NCBI RefSeq assembly: GCF_030272615.1
Contig: NC_081415.1
Coordinates: 421,034,257-421,098,256 of the forward strand
Length of the DNA stretch: 64,000 bases
Source of the DNA: Cryptomeria japonica
Lineage: Eukaryota > Streptophyta > Pinopsida > Cupressales > Cupressaceae
Direction of reading: 5' to 3'
The translations under genes and the position numbers were made by a program. This document shows positions 46,896-57,700 of the stretch, in pieces; position 1 is the stretch's first letter; each line of letters begins with the position of its first letter. The notes beneath the pieces were generated by a model. The model was not told the DNA's origin, ran no database searches, and saw only the letters and a list, made by a program, of their open reading frames with translations.

Positions 46896-48161
46896 TGTTG
46901 GATTATTGGGGAGATTGTTAGATTTGGTTAATCATTGATGCTTCTAGGGTATGTTCTTTTCATTGATGTTAACATATTCCTATGAGTTATTCCAGAGAGT
47001 TTGGGAAGAGTTTTTGATCTGGTTTTGTAGTTTGGTTTTGCTGATCACTGTTTTGCAAAATCCGGTATTTCCTCTGGTATATTTCGGTGTGATCAGATCT
47101 TGTGCTGAGACTTTGGATTATTTTTTGGGATGATCTTGTGTATCTTCATTTTAGATAGTTTGTGATTTGGTGCTCCGCAAGTTATCTTTTCTCATGATAG
47201 TTGCTGATTGGTTGTGTTCTTGAGCTTTGAGACATTGACCGATGAAGATTTGAAAAGAGGTGTTGGTGCAACCTTTCTGAATGATTCTAACGTGCTTGCT
47301 GGTGTCTCCTAGTCATTTCCTATTTGTTTTGGCAATCTGCATTGATCATTGTGCGAGTGTTTGGTGATCTCTATGAATCGATGATGATTTGCGTGCTATG
47401 CAGTATTTCTGGTGGTGTAGCATGTTGCGGTTGATCTTGGCGGGATTTTCGGTGGATCTAATCATTTGGTAATTTGAACTAGGTCCATGATATGTAATGT
47501 AAATCATAATATTGGTCCGATGGTTGATCTTTGTATCATGCAATGCAATTTTTATAATTGTGAGTTGAAGGTTGAGGGTTTAGCCAACCTTGTTATCGAG
47601 GTTGATGATTTGTATATATAGGTGAGATGCTTATGTAATTTAGGTGTCGGTATTATATTTGAATTATCAGAGAGAGATGAATGTGTGAAAAAGGATATAT
47701 CATTCAACGAAGTGTTGAGGTGTGTTTGGTATTGCAAAGCAGATAATTGTGCTTAATCAAAACTTTCATCGGGCATTTGTAGATGCTATTATTGCAGTTC
47801 ATTCATTCCAAATTTTAGTCCAAATCATATTGTAAGTAAATGAGACTTTCCTAAGGGTTGTAGCCTTCTAGGCAAATACCTTTTGAGTAGTGAGCTCTAG
47901 GCAACGTGCTTTAATGCATGTGCATTCCCCATTGTAATATTTTCACATACTACTGTAGAGTATCATCTTACTGTGGGTACATTCCCACCGTGGTTTTTCC
48001 CTTAACTGGGTTTTCCACGTCAAAATCTTGGTGTTGTGTGTTATGTTGTTCTATATGTTGTTGTTGTCTATCAGTTTATGTTTTGAAGTTTAACTTGCCA
48101 AGAATCTGGTGAAGACTGATCCCCCCCCCCTCTTAGTCTTCCTTCTTGATTGCTGATAACA
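46896..48161 (+). mobile_element. 3' LTR of the copia element
   Basis: Begins TGTTGGATTATTGGGGAGAT and ends GATTGCTGATAACA. It aligns by eye along its whole length with 39030-40292, with scattered substitutions. Confidence 0.92.
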
Positions 48162-48166
48162 AAACC

Positions 48167-48752
48167 TTCTCCCATGCATCCTTCCTTAAAAGAAGAAAAT
48201 AAGTCTATGTCTGCTGAACCTAAAGCTTCATAATGTTCAGCTAAACCTAAACAAAACTATTGTGCGAGAGAACCCCGACAAAGACATCATGCTAGGGCTC
48301 CTGGACTTTCTTTTCAAATAATTTCCTCCCCAAAGACACCAACTGCTAACATAATAACATTTTCCTCAATCTTATCCTACCAAGATGTTCAACCTAAATC
48401 TACAAGATGTAAAATGATTAAGACAAATGATGGTTCAAGTTCTATTCCTATTAGAGCTCCTCTTTTTGTTAATATTGATGAAGAAATAGATGAGAATGTT
48501 GTGCATGATGAAACTGTTGATAGTAATAATTCAGATGATGAATATGAATATATTGATGATAATGATTTATCTAAACAATTTTCAAAAGCATTAATCCTAG
48601 CTCTTAGTGATAGACCAAGTGATTCAACATTAGAACATGGTCCCTATTTGGCACTTGTGATAGCTCCATCTACAGTGCTTGAAGTGGCTCCCCTTGCATG
48701 TCATCCACCTTCCCATAAAAATGATGAGCAAGATTGGGAGGCAGATGATTGA
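48167..48752 (+). pseudogene. Gypsy polyprotein, end of the interrupted frame
   Basis: The frame left at 39029 resumes here (PMHPSLKEENKSMSAEPKAS, then a TAA, then HARAPGLSFQIISSPKT) and ends after an acidic stretch (NNSDDEYEYIDDNDLSKQ) at a TGA at 48750-48752. No reverse transcriptase or integrase follows, so the host gypsy element itself seems to be a gag-protease, pol-less form. The downstream GTCTACTTGAGGACGATGC resembles the sequence after pol in plant Tat/Athila elements. Confidence 0.6.
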
Positions 48753-48780
48753 CATTATTAGTTTCATTCGTGTTGTATGT

Positions 48781-48812
<32 letters not shown>

Positions 48813-49500
48813 TTGTTATCTTATTCTATTTGTCTCTTAATTCTACTATTTGTTGTCCCTAGTGTTGTCTACTTGAGGACGATGCAAAGTGTTGAGATCT
48901 CTTTTGGTCTCTCCCATGTTGACTCAAAATACATATGTGCCCTTCTTCCATGGTGGTTTTTCTTTCTTTGGGGGATGAGGACAATTCTATGCAAATATAT
49001 ATATATATATATATATAAACCACCCCATTTTTTTTGTCTTCTGATCATCATCCTTTAATTTGGCCTTTCTTAGGGGTATATTATTGTGATAACATGCTTG
49101 TATTTTTAGGTATTTCCTTTCTTAAATAAATTGCTCCCGATAAGGCGTACATAGTCGCTTTAATGTGGGGCATACACTCCACTCAATGATCTCTCTCTCT
49201 CTTATGCATATCTTGATACTTAGATTAATTAGAAAACTTAGCCTTTTGCTTTGTAATTTGGTATTTTTATTTTCATGACTCATAGTAAGAGAACCTTACT
49301 AGTTAGTAGTCATGAGCCTTTCATTATTTTTTATCTCCCTTTTATCTTGTCATCGCATTGTAATATCCTAAAGTCCACTGGGGGCTTGGTGTATGTTGTC
49401 TTCTTGGTGACTTGGTGAAAGTTTTTCAATGTGAACCCTTGTACTTTACTAAGAGTATGATTCACTTCATACTCCTGCTAAAGTGAGGATTAAATTTAGT
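48753..49500 (+). other. Presumed 3' untranslated region of the gypsy element
   Basis: Non-coding. Contains a CT microsatellite (48780-48806) and an AT microsatellite (48997-49017). It lies between the last gypsy codon and the satellite. Confidence 0.4.
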
Positions 49501-52500
49501 GTCCTAAAATGTGCACCCCTTAGGACCACATAAGACCCCTTGTGACACCATTTGGTCCTATGTGGTCCTAATAGGTCCTAAGGGGTGCACATGTGTCACA
49601 AGGGGCCTTAAGTGGTCCTAAGGGGTCATGCATGTGTTAGAACACATGCGTGACCCCTTAGGACCACATATGACCCCTTGCGACACCATTTGGTATTATG
49701 TGGTCCTAATAGGTCCTAAGGGGTGCACATGTGTTGTAAGGGGCCTTAAGTGGTCCTAAGGGGTCACGCATGTGTTCTAACACATGTGTGACCCCTTAGG
49801 ACCACATATGACCCCTTGCGACACCATTTGGTCTTTTGTGGTCATTATAGGTCCTAAGGGGTGCACATGTGTCGCAAGGGGCCCTAAGTGGTCCTAAGGG
49901 GTCACACATGTGTTAGAACAAATGTGTGACCCCTTAGGACCACATATGACCCCTTGCGACACCATTTGGTCTTATGTGGTCCTAATAGGTCCTAAGGGGT
50001 GCACATGTGTTGTAAGGGACCTTAAGTGGTCCTAAGGAGTGCACATGTGTTGCAATGGGCCTTAAGTGGTCCTAAGGGGTCAGACATGTGTTATAACATA
50101 TGTGTGACCCCTTAGGACCACATAAGACCCCTTGTGACACCATTTGGTCTTATGTGGTCCTAATAGGTCCTAAGGGGTGCACATGTGTCACAAGGGGCCT
50201 TAAGTGGTCCTAAGGGGCCACACATGTGTTCTAACACATGCGTGACCCCTTACGACCAAATATGACCCCTTGAGACACCATTTGGTCTTATGTGGTCCTA
50301 ATAGGTCCCAAGGTGTGCACATGTGTCACAAGGGGCCTTATGTGGTCCTAAGGGGTCACACATGTGTGACCCCTTAGGATCACATAAGACCCCTTGCGAC
50401 AACATTTGGTCTTTTGTGGTCGTAATAGGTCCTATGGGGTGCAAATGTGTCACAACGAGCCTTAAGTGGTCCTAAGGGGTCACGCATGTGTTCTAACACA
50501 CGCGTGACCCCTTAGGACCACATATGACCCCTTGCAACACCGTTTGGTCTTATGTGGTCCTAATAGGTCCTAAGGGGTGCACATGTGTCGCAAGGGGCCT
50601 TAAGTGGTCCTAAGGGGTCATGCATGTGTTAGAACACGTGTGGCCCCTTAGGACCACATAAGATCCCTTGCGACAACATTTGGTCTTTTGTGGTCCTAAT
50701 AGGTCCTATTGGGTGCACATGTGTCACAATGGGCCTTAAGTGGTCCTAAGGGGTCACACATGTGTTCTAACACATGCGTGACCCCTTAGGACCACATATG
50801 ACCCCTTGCGACACCATTTGGTCTTATGTGGTCCTTATATGTCCTAAGGGGTGCACATGTGTCACAAGGGGCCTTAAGTGGTCCTAAGGGGTCACACGTG
50901 TTAGAACACATGTGTGACCCCTTAGGACCACATAAGACCCCTTGCGACACCATTTGGTCTTATGTGGTCCTAATAGGTCCTAAGGGGTGCACATGTGTCG
51001 CAAGGGGCCTTAAGTGGTCCTAAGGGGTCACGCATGTGTTAGAACACATATGTGACCCCTTAGGACCACACAAAACTCTTTGCAACACCATTTGGTCTTA
51101 TGTGGTCCTAATAGGTCCTAAGGGGTGCACATGTGTCGCAAGGGGCCTTAAGTAGTCCTAAGGGGTCATGTATGTGTTCTAACACATGCATGACCCCTTA
51201 GGACCACATATGACCCCTTGCGACACCATTTGGTCTTATGTGGTCCTAATAGGTCCTAAGGGGTGCACATGTATCACAAGGGGCCTTAAGTGGTCCTAAG
51301 GAGTCACACATGTGTGACCCCTTAGTACCAAATATGACCCCTTGCGACATCATTTGGTCTTATGTGGTCCTAATAGGTCCTAAGGGGTGCACATGTGTTG
51401 CAAGGGGCCTTAAGTGGTCCTAAGGGGTCACACATCAATTAGAGCACATGTGTGACCCCTTAGGACCACATATGACCCCTTGCAACACCATTTGGTCTTA
51501 TGTGGTCCTAATAGGTCCTAAGGGGTGCACATGTGTTGCAAGGGGCCTTAAGTGGTCCTATGGGGTCACACATGTGTTCTAACACATGCGTGACCCCTTA
51601 GGACCACATATGACCCCTTGCGACACCATTTGGTCTTATGTGGTCCCAATAGGTCCTAAGGGGTGCACATGTGTTGCAAGGGGCCTTAAGTGGTCTTAAG
51701 GGGTCACGCATGTGTTCTAACACACGCGTGACCCCTTAGGACCACATATGACCCCTTGCGACATCATTTGGTCTTATGTGATCCTAATAGGTTCTAAGGG
51801 GTGCACATGTGTCACAAGGGGCCTTAATTGGTCCTAAGGGGTCACGCATGTGTTAGAACACATGCATGACCCCTTAGGACCACATAAGACCCCTTGCGAC
51901 AACATTTGGTCTTTTGTGGTCCTAATAGGTCCTAAGGGGTGCACATGTGTCGCAACTGGCCTTAAGTGGCCCTAAGGGGTCACACATGTGTTCTAACACA
52001 TGCATGACCCCTTGGGACCATATAAGACCCCTTGTGACACTATTTGGTCTTATGTGGTCCTAGTAGGTCCTAAGGGGTGCACATGTGTCACAAGGGTCCT
52101 TAAGTGGTCCTAAGGGTCACGCATGTGTTAGAACACATGCATGACCCCTTGCGACACCATTTGGTCTTATGTGGTCCTAATAGGTCCTAAGGGGTGCACA
52201 TGTGTCGCAAGGGGCCTTAAGTGGTCCTAAGGGGTCACACATGTGTTCTTACACATGCATGACCCCTTAAGACCACATATGACCCCTTGCGACACCATTT
52301 AGTATTTTGTGGTTATAATAGGTCCTAAGGGGTGCAGATGTGTCGCGAGGGGCCTTAAGTGGTCCTAAGGGTTCACGCATGTGTTCTAACACATGTGTGA
52401 CCCCTTAGGACCACATATGACCCCTTGCGACACCATTTGGTGTTATGTGGTCCTAATAGGTCCTAAGGGGTGCACATGTGTTGCAAGGGGGCTTAAGTAG

Positions 52501-52795
52501 TCCTAAGGGGTCACACATGTGTTAGAAAACATGTGTGACCCCTTAGGACCACATAAGACCCCTTGCGACAACATTTGGTCTTTTGTGGTCCTAATAGGTC
52601 CTAAGGGGTGCACATATGTCACAACAGGTATTAAGTGGTCCTAAGGGGTCACACATGTGTTCTAACACATGCGTGACCCCTTAGGACCACATATGACCCC
52701 TTGTGACACCATTTGGTCTTATGTGGTCATAATAGGTCCTAAGGGATGCACATGTGTAGCAAGGGGCCTTTAGTGGTCCTAAGGGGTCATATAAA
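49500..52795. repeat. Satellite array of 138-bp palindromic monomers
   Basis: About 24 monomer equivalents. Starts at 49515, 49653, 49791 and 49929 are exactly 138 bp apart; one later unit carries a 40-bp internal repeat (next start 50107). Each monomer holds ACCCCTTAGGACCAC and its complement GTGGTCCTAAGGGGT. The outer arms (AACACATGCGTGACCCCTTA and on, versus TAAGGGGTCACGCATGTGTT-like) and an inner stem (GACCACATAAGACC / GGTCTTATGTGGTC) make nearly the whole unit self-complementary. Copies differ by scattered substitutions, many of them C/T or A/G in CG or TG/CA contexts. Frames translated from it are repeat artefacts. Confidence 0.95.
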
Positions 52796-52845
52796 AAAAT
52801 TATATACTCCTTAGGATGTATACATATACATACATACATACATAC

Positions 52846-52975
52846 ACCTCAGGACATGCTATCAGGGGTCATGTGTGGTCTTGAGGGGTCACGACCCTTG
52901 ATAACATGTCCTGAGGTGAACACGTGTGTGATCCCTCAGGGCCACACACGACCCCTGATAGCATGTCCTAAGGTG
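52846..52975. repeat. Foldback related to the satellite
   Basis: CACCTCAGGACATGCTATCA at 52846 is complementary to TGATAGCATGTCCTAAGGTG ending near 52975, with GGGGTCATGTGTGG / CCACACACGACCCC inside. The words ACCCCT, GGACCAC-like and GGGGTCAC link it to the satellite. Confidence 0.7.
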
Positions 52976-53320
52976 TATGTATGTCCTAAGGCGTATAGAA
53001 TTATTTTATGTGTATTTATGTATGTATGCACGTATGTATTTATGTATGTGTATGTACATGTATGTGTGTATGTATGTATGTAGACATAGGTATGTATGTG
53101 TATGTATTTTTATGTATGTGTATGTCCTAAGGTGTACATATAATTATTTTATATGTATGTATGTATGTATGTAGGTAGGTAGGTATGTATGTTTGTGTAT
53201 GTTTTTATGTAGGTTTGTATGTATGTGTATGTAGGTGAATGTATGTATGTAGGTTTGTATGTATGTATGTAAATGTTTGTGTATGTATTTACATATGTAT
53301 GTGTGTATTTATTTTGTAAT
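52976..53320. repeat. TATG-rich microsatellite
   Basis: Imperfect TATG/TGTA repeats with longer pure runs near 53063-53080 and 53153-53172. Two short frames across it are artefacts. 53321-53460 is A-rich with no feature. Confidence 0.85.
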
Positions 53321-53459
53321 ATTCTAAACTAATGTGATAGAATATATACAAAAAAAATTTAAAAACTTAAAAAAACTAATTTTCTATTAAAAACTATTTA
53401 AAAAAAATAAAAAAATAAAAATGTTAAAATAAATACATTTAAAAAAAATAAAATAAAAA

Positions 53460-53740
53460 AGGTACTTACCATCGAAACCCTTTCGACCGGATCTCTGTGA
53501 TTTTTTGTGCCCTCCTGCTTAACTCCAAGCCGCTCAATGCAAAATGAGCGGCTTGGGTAGATTCGGGCTCTTATATAGGGCAAGGGATTTTTGGTCGGAA
53601 CCGTTCCGGTCGGAAAGCCCTTGCCATGAGAGCGCAACGTGGCTGCTGAATGGGGCCAAATTGGTCTGACCAGAAGCGTTCCCGCCGAAACGCTTATGGC
53701 TGGAACCCTTCCGACTGGAATAGGCATTGTTAGCCTAAAG
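53460..53740. repeat. Palindromic, CGGAA-rich segment
   Basis: Perfect 12-bp stem CCAAGCCGCTCA (53525-53536) / TGAGCGGCTTGG (53545-53556) with an 8-base loop, then TTATATAGGG (TATA-like, 53571-53580), then TTGGTCGGAA, GTTCCGGTCGGAA, TTCCCGCCGAAA and TTCCGACTGGAA. Repeated short CCG/CGG inverted words are typical of CACTA (EnSpm) subterminal DNA; alternatively it is part of an LTR promoter. Confidence 0.45.
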
Positions 53741-53879
53741 TGCGACACAAATCCGTACGATCATCCAGTAGAAGTCTCAATATGTAGGAAACAATATTTT
53801 ATATATGAGTGGAAGAATTCCAAGTGCATTCCTCCAACATGTGAAGGTTATATGCTATGGTTCTGCATATGATGTCTAT

Positions 53880-55120
53880 GCTCTGCGTACATTGCACTAT
53901 CTATTTTTTAGGTCCTCTACTACTTAGCTGGTAGAATTGGTTGTTGTTTGTTCTGACAATAAGGTTGTCTTTTAGAATAGATCTGGAATATGCTTGGTGG
54001 CTTTTAGATATGTGGATTTAGGTGCTACAGTTTGGAGTATTTATCCATTTGATCTATGTAGTTTCAATTCAATTTTCAGGTGGAAACTTGATTAGCAAGT
54101 GAAGTTATGATGTTTTGAGCCAGCTATTCTGTTCTTTGAATGACTTTGATGTTGCATTATACTTTGAACATATTATTTTTTGTTTGGATATGCATTGGTG
54201 GTTGAGTTTGGATGTTCTTATTGGTCTCATCATGGAGTTTATAGATCTGCATTGAAGAATATTTTTAGGTTGACTAATTGGTGTGCTTCATTGTTCATCT
54301 ACACATTTCATTTGATCTCAACCTTGGAGGCTGTTCTAGTGTGTGTAGTTTGTTGGAATCATTTGAAAATGTATTGTAATATTTTTGGGTCCTCTCTATC
54401 TCCTGGAGTGGATTGGATTTGATATTTTAGGTTTGAGTGGACAAATTTATCTAATAATGTATATTCTATTTGTGGCTGATCTAGTTTGGATTTTTGATGA
54501 TAAATATTGTATATAAAGGAGTGCATATGTATTAGTGAGTGTGTGGAATGGATGTGAATTTATTTTCTTAAGGTGTGAAAGACATACAATAAGATTTTGT
54601 ATTGGATATGTGTGAAAAATTATTGCGAAGATCTTTGATGATGTTATTCTTAGTGTGATAAAGTTTAGAGATTATGTTTTGGTATCAAAAGAGCTCGTTA
54701 TGATATTGATCACTTGACACAGTGGTTCAAGGTCAATCTCTTTATCAAGAGATCTTGTTCATTCCAATTTAGCTATTCCTTTATGTACAAAAACACAATG
54801 TGTCTCTTGAAAACTTTTTGTGTCTTTCCTTAAGGTTGTGCGTCTTAGGTCTGCAAGTCCTCTTAGGAGTAGGGTGTTTCGGAGGGAAAATTTTAATAGA
54901 TTATATTTATATTATGAGTTTCATTCTCACTGTATTTTTTACATAATTGTGTTTTCTACATAAATTTGGTGTTCATGTGTTTATTGTGTTTCATGCTTTC
55001 ATGATTTATTGTTTCTAAGATTATATGCTTGTGGAAAAAAGTTTGAAGATCAGTATTTAATAGTGTTTTAAGGTTCAAACTGATTCAACCCCCCTCTCAG
55101 TCTTGTGGTGTGTTCAACTT
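53880..55120 (+). mobile_element. Copia-type LTR, solo or truncated
   Basis: Ends with the shared copia signature (GATTCAACCCCCCTCTCAGT near 55080) and has a TATA-like TGTATATAAAGGAG near 54509. The left border and target duplication could not be fixed. No coding sequence. Confidence 0.4.
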
Positions 55121-55129
55121 CATTGCTAC

Positions 55130-56060
55130 CCCACTCTCTGTCCTCTATCTACGAGACCTCCCATAGGAAGTCTACTGAAAATTCCCAACCCTTTATCTTG
55201 TTGGTACTACTGCCTCATACAACTACCTCCAATATGATATCTCTAGGCCATATCTCATGTAAAACTTCATATTTCCCATGACATAACCCTGTTGTTCCCT
55301 TAGAGCCTACTATATGGTGTTCTCAGCTTGTGTATACCTTTGTATGTCAAACTTTTTCTCATGTGTAATATGTTGCACCTACTGTCTAAGAGTGGCTTCA
55401 TCTCCCTATAAAGTGGCAACCTATGCATCTTGGGCCTACAACTATACTTGCAAGGAAACTATCTTCCTATCTTAGTCATCCATCTATGGAGCATCTTGTC
55501 CCTAATCCTTTCCCTCATCCTATCCCTATTATGCTTCTAGATCTTGACCCTCTAGATGCACCTGTACATGTGTTGGTGGCCCTCCTATTGCTCTATCCAA
55601 CCCTCCTCCACCTCCACCCTCATTATCACCATCCCATCCATCCCCTCTATACCTGTCTCCTTGGCATAGGCATCTCTCCCTCTATGGTGTCATCTAGCCT
55701 AGGTGGTACCTCGCCTAGCCTAGTCAAGTGTGGGAATGGATGTATCGTGAACCAAGCCTCAAAATTGGGCATCATACTTGCATCAGCCACATCCTTGTGA
55801 AGGTCCAATTATAATGGAATCAATTCCTGGAACTCAACAACTTCCACCTCACATTATAATATGGGCCCCTAGTGTGGCATCTCTTGGTGTATCCTCATTA
55901 ACTCTACAATGCCTTGCGAGAAACCATGTACCCTACAAAGCTACCTCATAATTCTCAACAAGTGGCACTCAATAATATACTGAGTGCACTTGATCAAACC
56001 CCATGTCTAAAAAAAATGTAACTCATTATCCTCATCCTCCCACTCCTCATATTTTGGATA
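55130..56060 (-). pseudogene. Decayed minus-strand coding remnant, unknown
   Basis: On the minus strand protein-like stretches appear with frame changes, for example an aromatic/Pro-rich piece with MMPNFEAWFTIHPFPHLTRL and, nearer 55400-55200, a polar helical piece (HITHEKKFDIQRYTQ). The pyrimidine-rich plus strand gives a 125-codon frame that I take as a shadow. Family not recognised. Confidence 0.25.
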
Positions 56061-56164
56061 GGGTCTCTAGATGATGCTATATTAGTATCATTTATAACCC
56101 TCCACTAATAATGCATCTTCCCTATGCTGCAAATGTGAAGTTGATGGTGTGTCAATATAGTGAT

Positions 56165-57267
56165 TCTGTGTTTCAATCATTAGTTTGTGCTCTGCATTTT
56201 TGATATGTTACATTTGTACTCATGAAGCTTTGGTATGTTATTGGATGTTGCCTTGGGATGTCATTCTTATGACTTGGTGCTCTAGAAGTTGTGCTTCCGA
56301 AGTGTATATAGTGATGATGATATTTGATTTTGTTTCCAATGCTCTGCATTTCTTCGCATTTTTGGTCTTGATGACGATATCTTGGATTTATGGTGTTCAT
56401 GTCTTTATCTTTTTTATTCTAATTCGAGACGTGATGATGTGCTCCAGAGTCGTGGCTGTAGATATGTTCATTTTGGGTTCGATCGACCTTGAACATTCTA
56501 TTTTTTGCTCTGGTGATTGTGGAATATGGATAATGTGTTATTTTGGTTGATGTAGTGCATTATGGTGTGGTCCACTTCTCATTCCTTTCCACTACGGAAA
56601 TATTTAGTGTAGACCTGTTTCAAATTGGGTTCTGGTAAAATTATTTGGTTGAATTGGGAGACTTCTATTTCAGAGATTAGTATAAATAAATGATGGTTGT
56701 AATGAATAATTATAGAAGCAAGTGGATTGAAAAAGAAAATTTGTCTCTTGTTGGTGTGAATTTGTCCAAGGTTATGTGTGGTTGTGGTTGAGCAGTGTGG
56801 TACTGCGTTGATGTTGTTTGACACCGAAGGCAGTGAGCCAATGGTCTCTTCTGACATAGTAGCTTAGTGGTAGTTGTGCTATAGTGGCGAATTACTTATT
56901 TTTACTTCTTCTTCTTCTAGGCAGTGAGCCCTCTTTTTCTAGTGGTTTTAGCGGGGTAGTGAGCCCACCTGCAGTGAACATTCTATAAGTGAGCCACCCT
57001 TTATAAAAATGACCTTAATCGGTGTCACCCTAATAGGTGTTTTATACTTGAGAACTAGCATTATCTATGGGTTTTCCCCTCGGGTTTTCCACATCAAATA
57101 TTCTATTTCATGTGTATGTTTCATGCATGTGCTCTCTCATGCTTATATTTGTTTATGGTTAAGAAATAAGGAATTAGTTTACAGGATTTGCTTTTGTAGA
57201 ATAAATAATATATTTTAATTAACAACTGATTCACCCCATCCCTCTTAGTTGTCTGGGATATTCAACA
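56165..57267 (+). mobile_element. 5' LTR of another copia element (left border uncertain)
   Basis: Ends GGGATATTCAACA at 57267 after CCATCCCTCTTAGTTG and is followed by a primer-binding site. AGGCAGTGAGCC at about 56920 and TTTTCCACATCAAAT at about 57086 match the other copia LTRs. The left end could not be fixed. Confidence 0.6.
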
Positions 57268-57269
57268 AT

Positions 57270-57287
57270 TGGTATCAAAGCTTTGAT
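57270..57287 (+). other. Primer-binding site
   Basis: TGGTATCAAAGCTTTGAT, an initiator-Met type site with one change from TGGTATCAGAGC, just after the LTR end. Confidence 0.75.
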
Positions 57288-57323
57288 TCCTAGAAAGTGA
57301 GACTAACTATTCGGGGAGATCCA

Positions 57324-57700
57324 ATGGCACATAAATTGAGTATTCCTACTTTTGAAGGATCTGACTATAGTTTTTGGAGAGTGAAGATGAGAGGATATTT
57401 GATTTCTTTGAGTTACAAGGCTTGGAAAGTTGTGGATACTAGGTATGTGAAGCCAACAAATATACGTACTACCTCAAATGAGATTGAAGCATTTGAAGAA
57501 AATGAACGATAAAGGTATGCTATCTTTAGTGCCCTATCTAAAACTGAATTGGAAAAGTTTCTTGCATTAGATTTACTACTTATTAAGTCTAGGAAAGATT
57601 GGAAAACATTGCCAAGTGTTAAAGAGTTTGTAGTCAAAGAAACACACCTCTTGCATAGGTGAAAATCCTTGAGCAAATAGAAACTTCACACAAGGAATGG
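57324..57700 (+). pseudogene. Copia gag, N-terminal fragment
   Basis: ATG at 57324; MAHKLSIPTFEGSDYSFWRV and YLISLSYKAWKVVDTRY are the typical start of copia gag. Stop at 57510-57512, then the same protein continues (FSALSKTELEKFLALD) and ends within about 150 bp. The rest of the element is absent; a gypsy fragment on the opposite strand follows. Confidence 0.72.

Larger units (their letters stand above)
39030..48161 (+). mobile_element. Ty1/copia retrotransposon, complete but decayed
   Basis: LTRs at 39030-40292 and 46896-48161, initiator-Met primer-binding site, gag, protease, integrase, reverse transcriptase, RNase H (copia order) and a purine tract. Flanking 5-mers are AGACC (39025-39029) and AAACC (48162-48166), one mismatch. 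The interior holds two solo LTRs. Excluding them and their extra target copies it is about 7.1 kb. Many stops, frameshifts and lost catalytic residues make it inactive. Confidence 0.92.

Noticed and set aside
50826-51023. 65-codon frame in the satellite
   Set aside because: It is a translation of the 138-bp repeat and not conserved as a frame in neighbouring monomers.
49500-52795. CRISPR-like array
   Set aside because: The regular repeats are contiguous 138-bp units without unique spacers, in a plant nuclear context.
52856-53174. Cys/Val/Tyr/Met-rich small frames
   Set aside because: They come from TATG microsatellite DNA; low complexity.
55423-55800. 125-codon Pro/Leu/His-rich plus frame
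   Set aside because: The opposite strand reads more like a decayed protein; the plus frame is its shadow.
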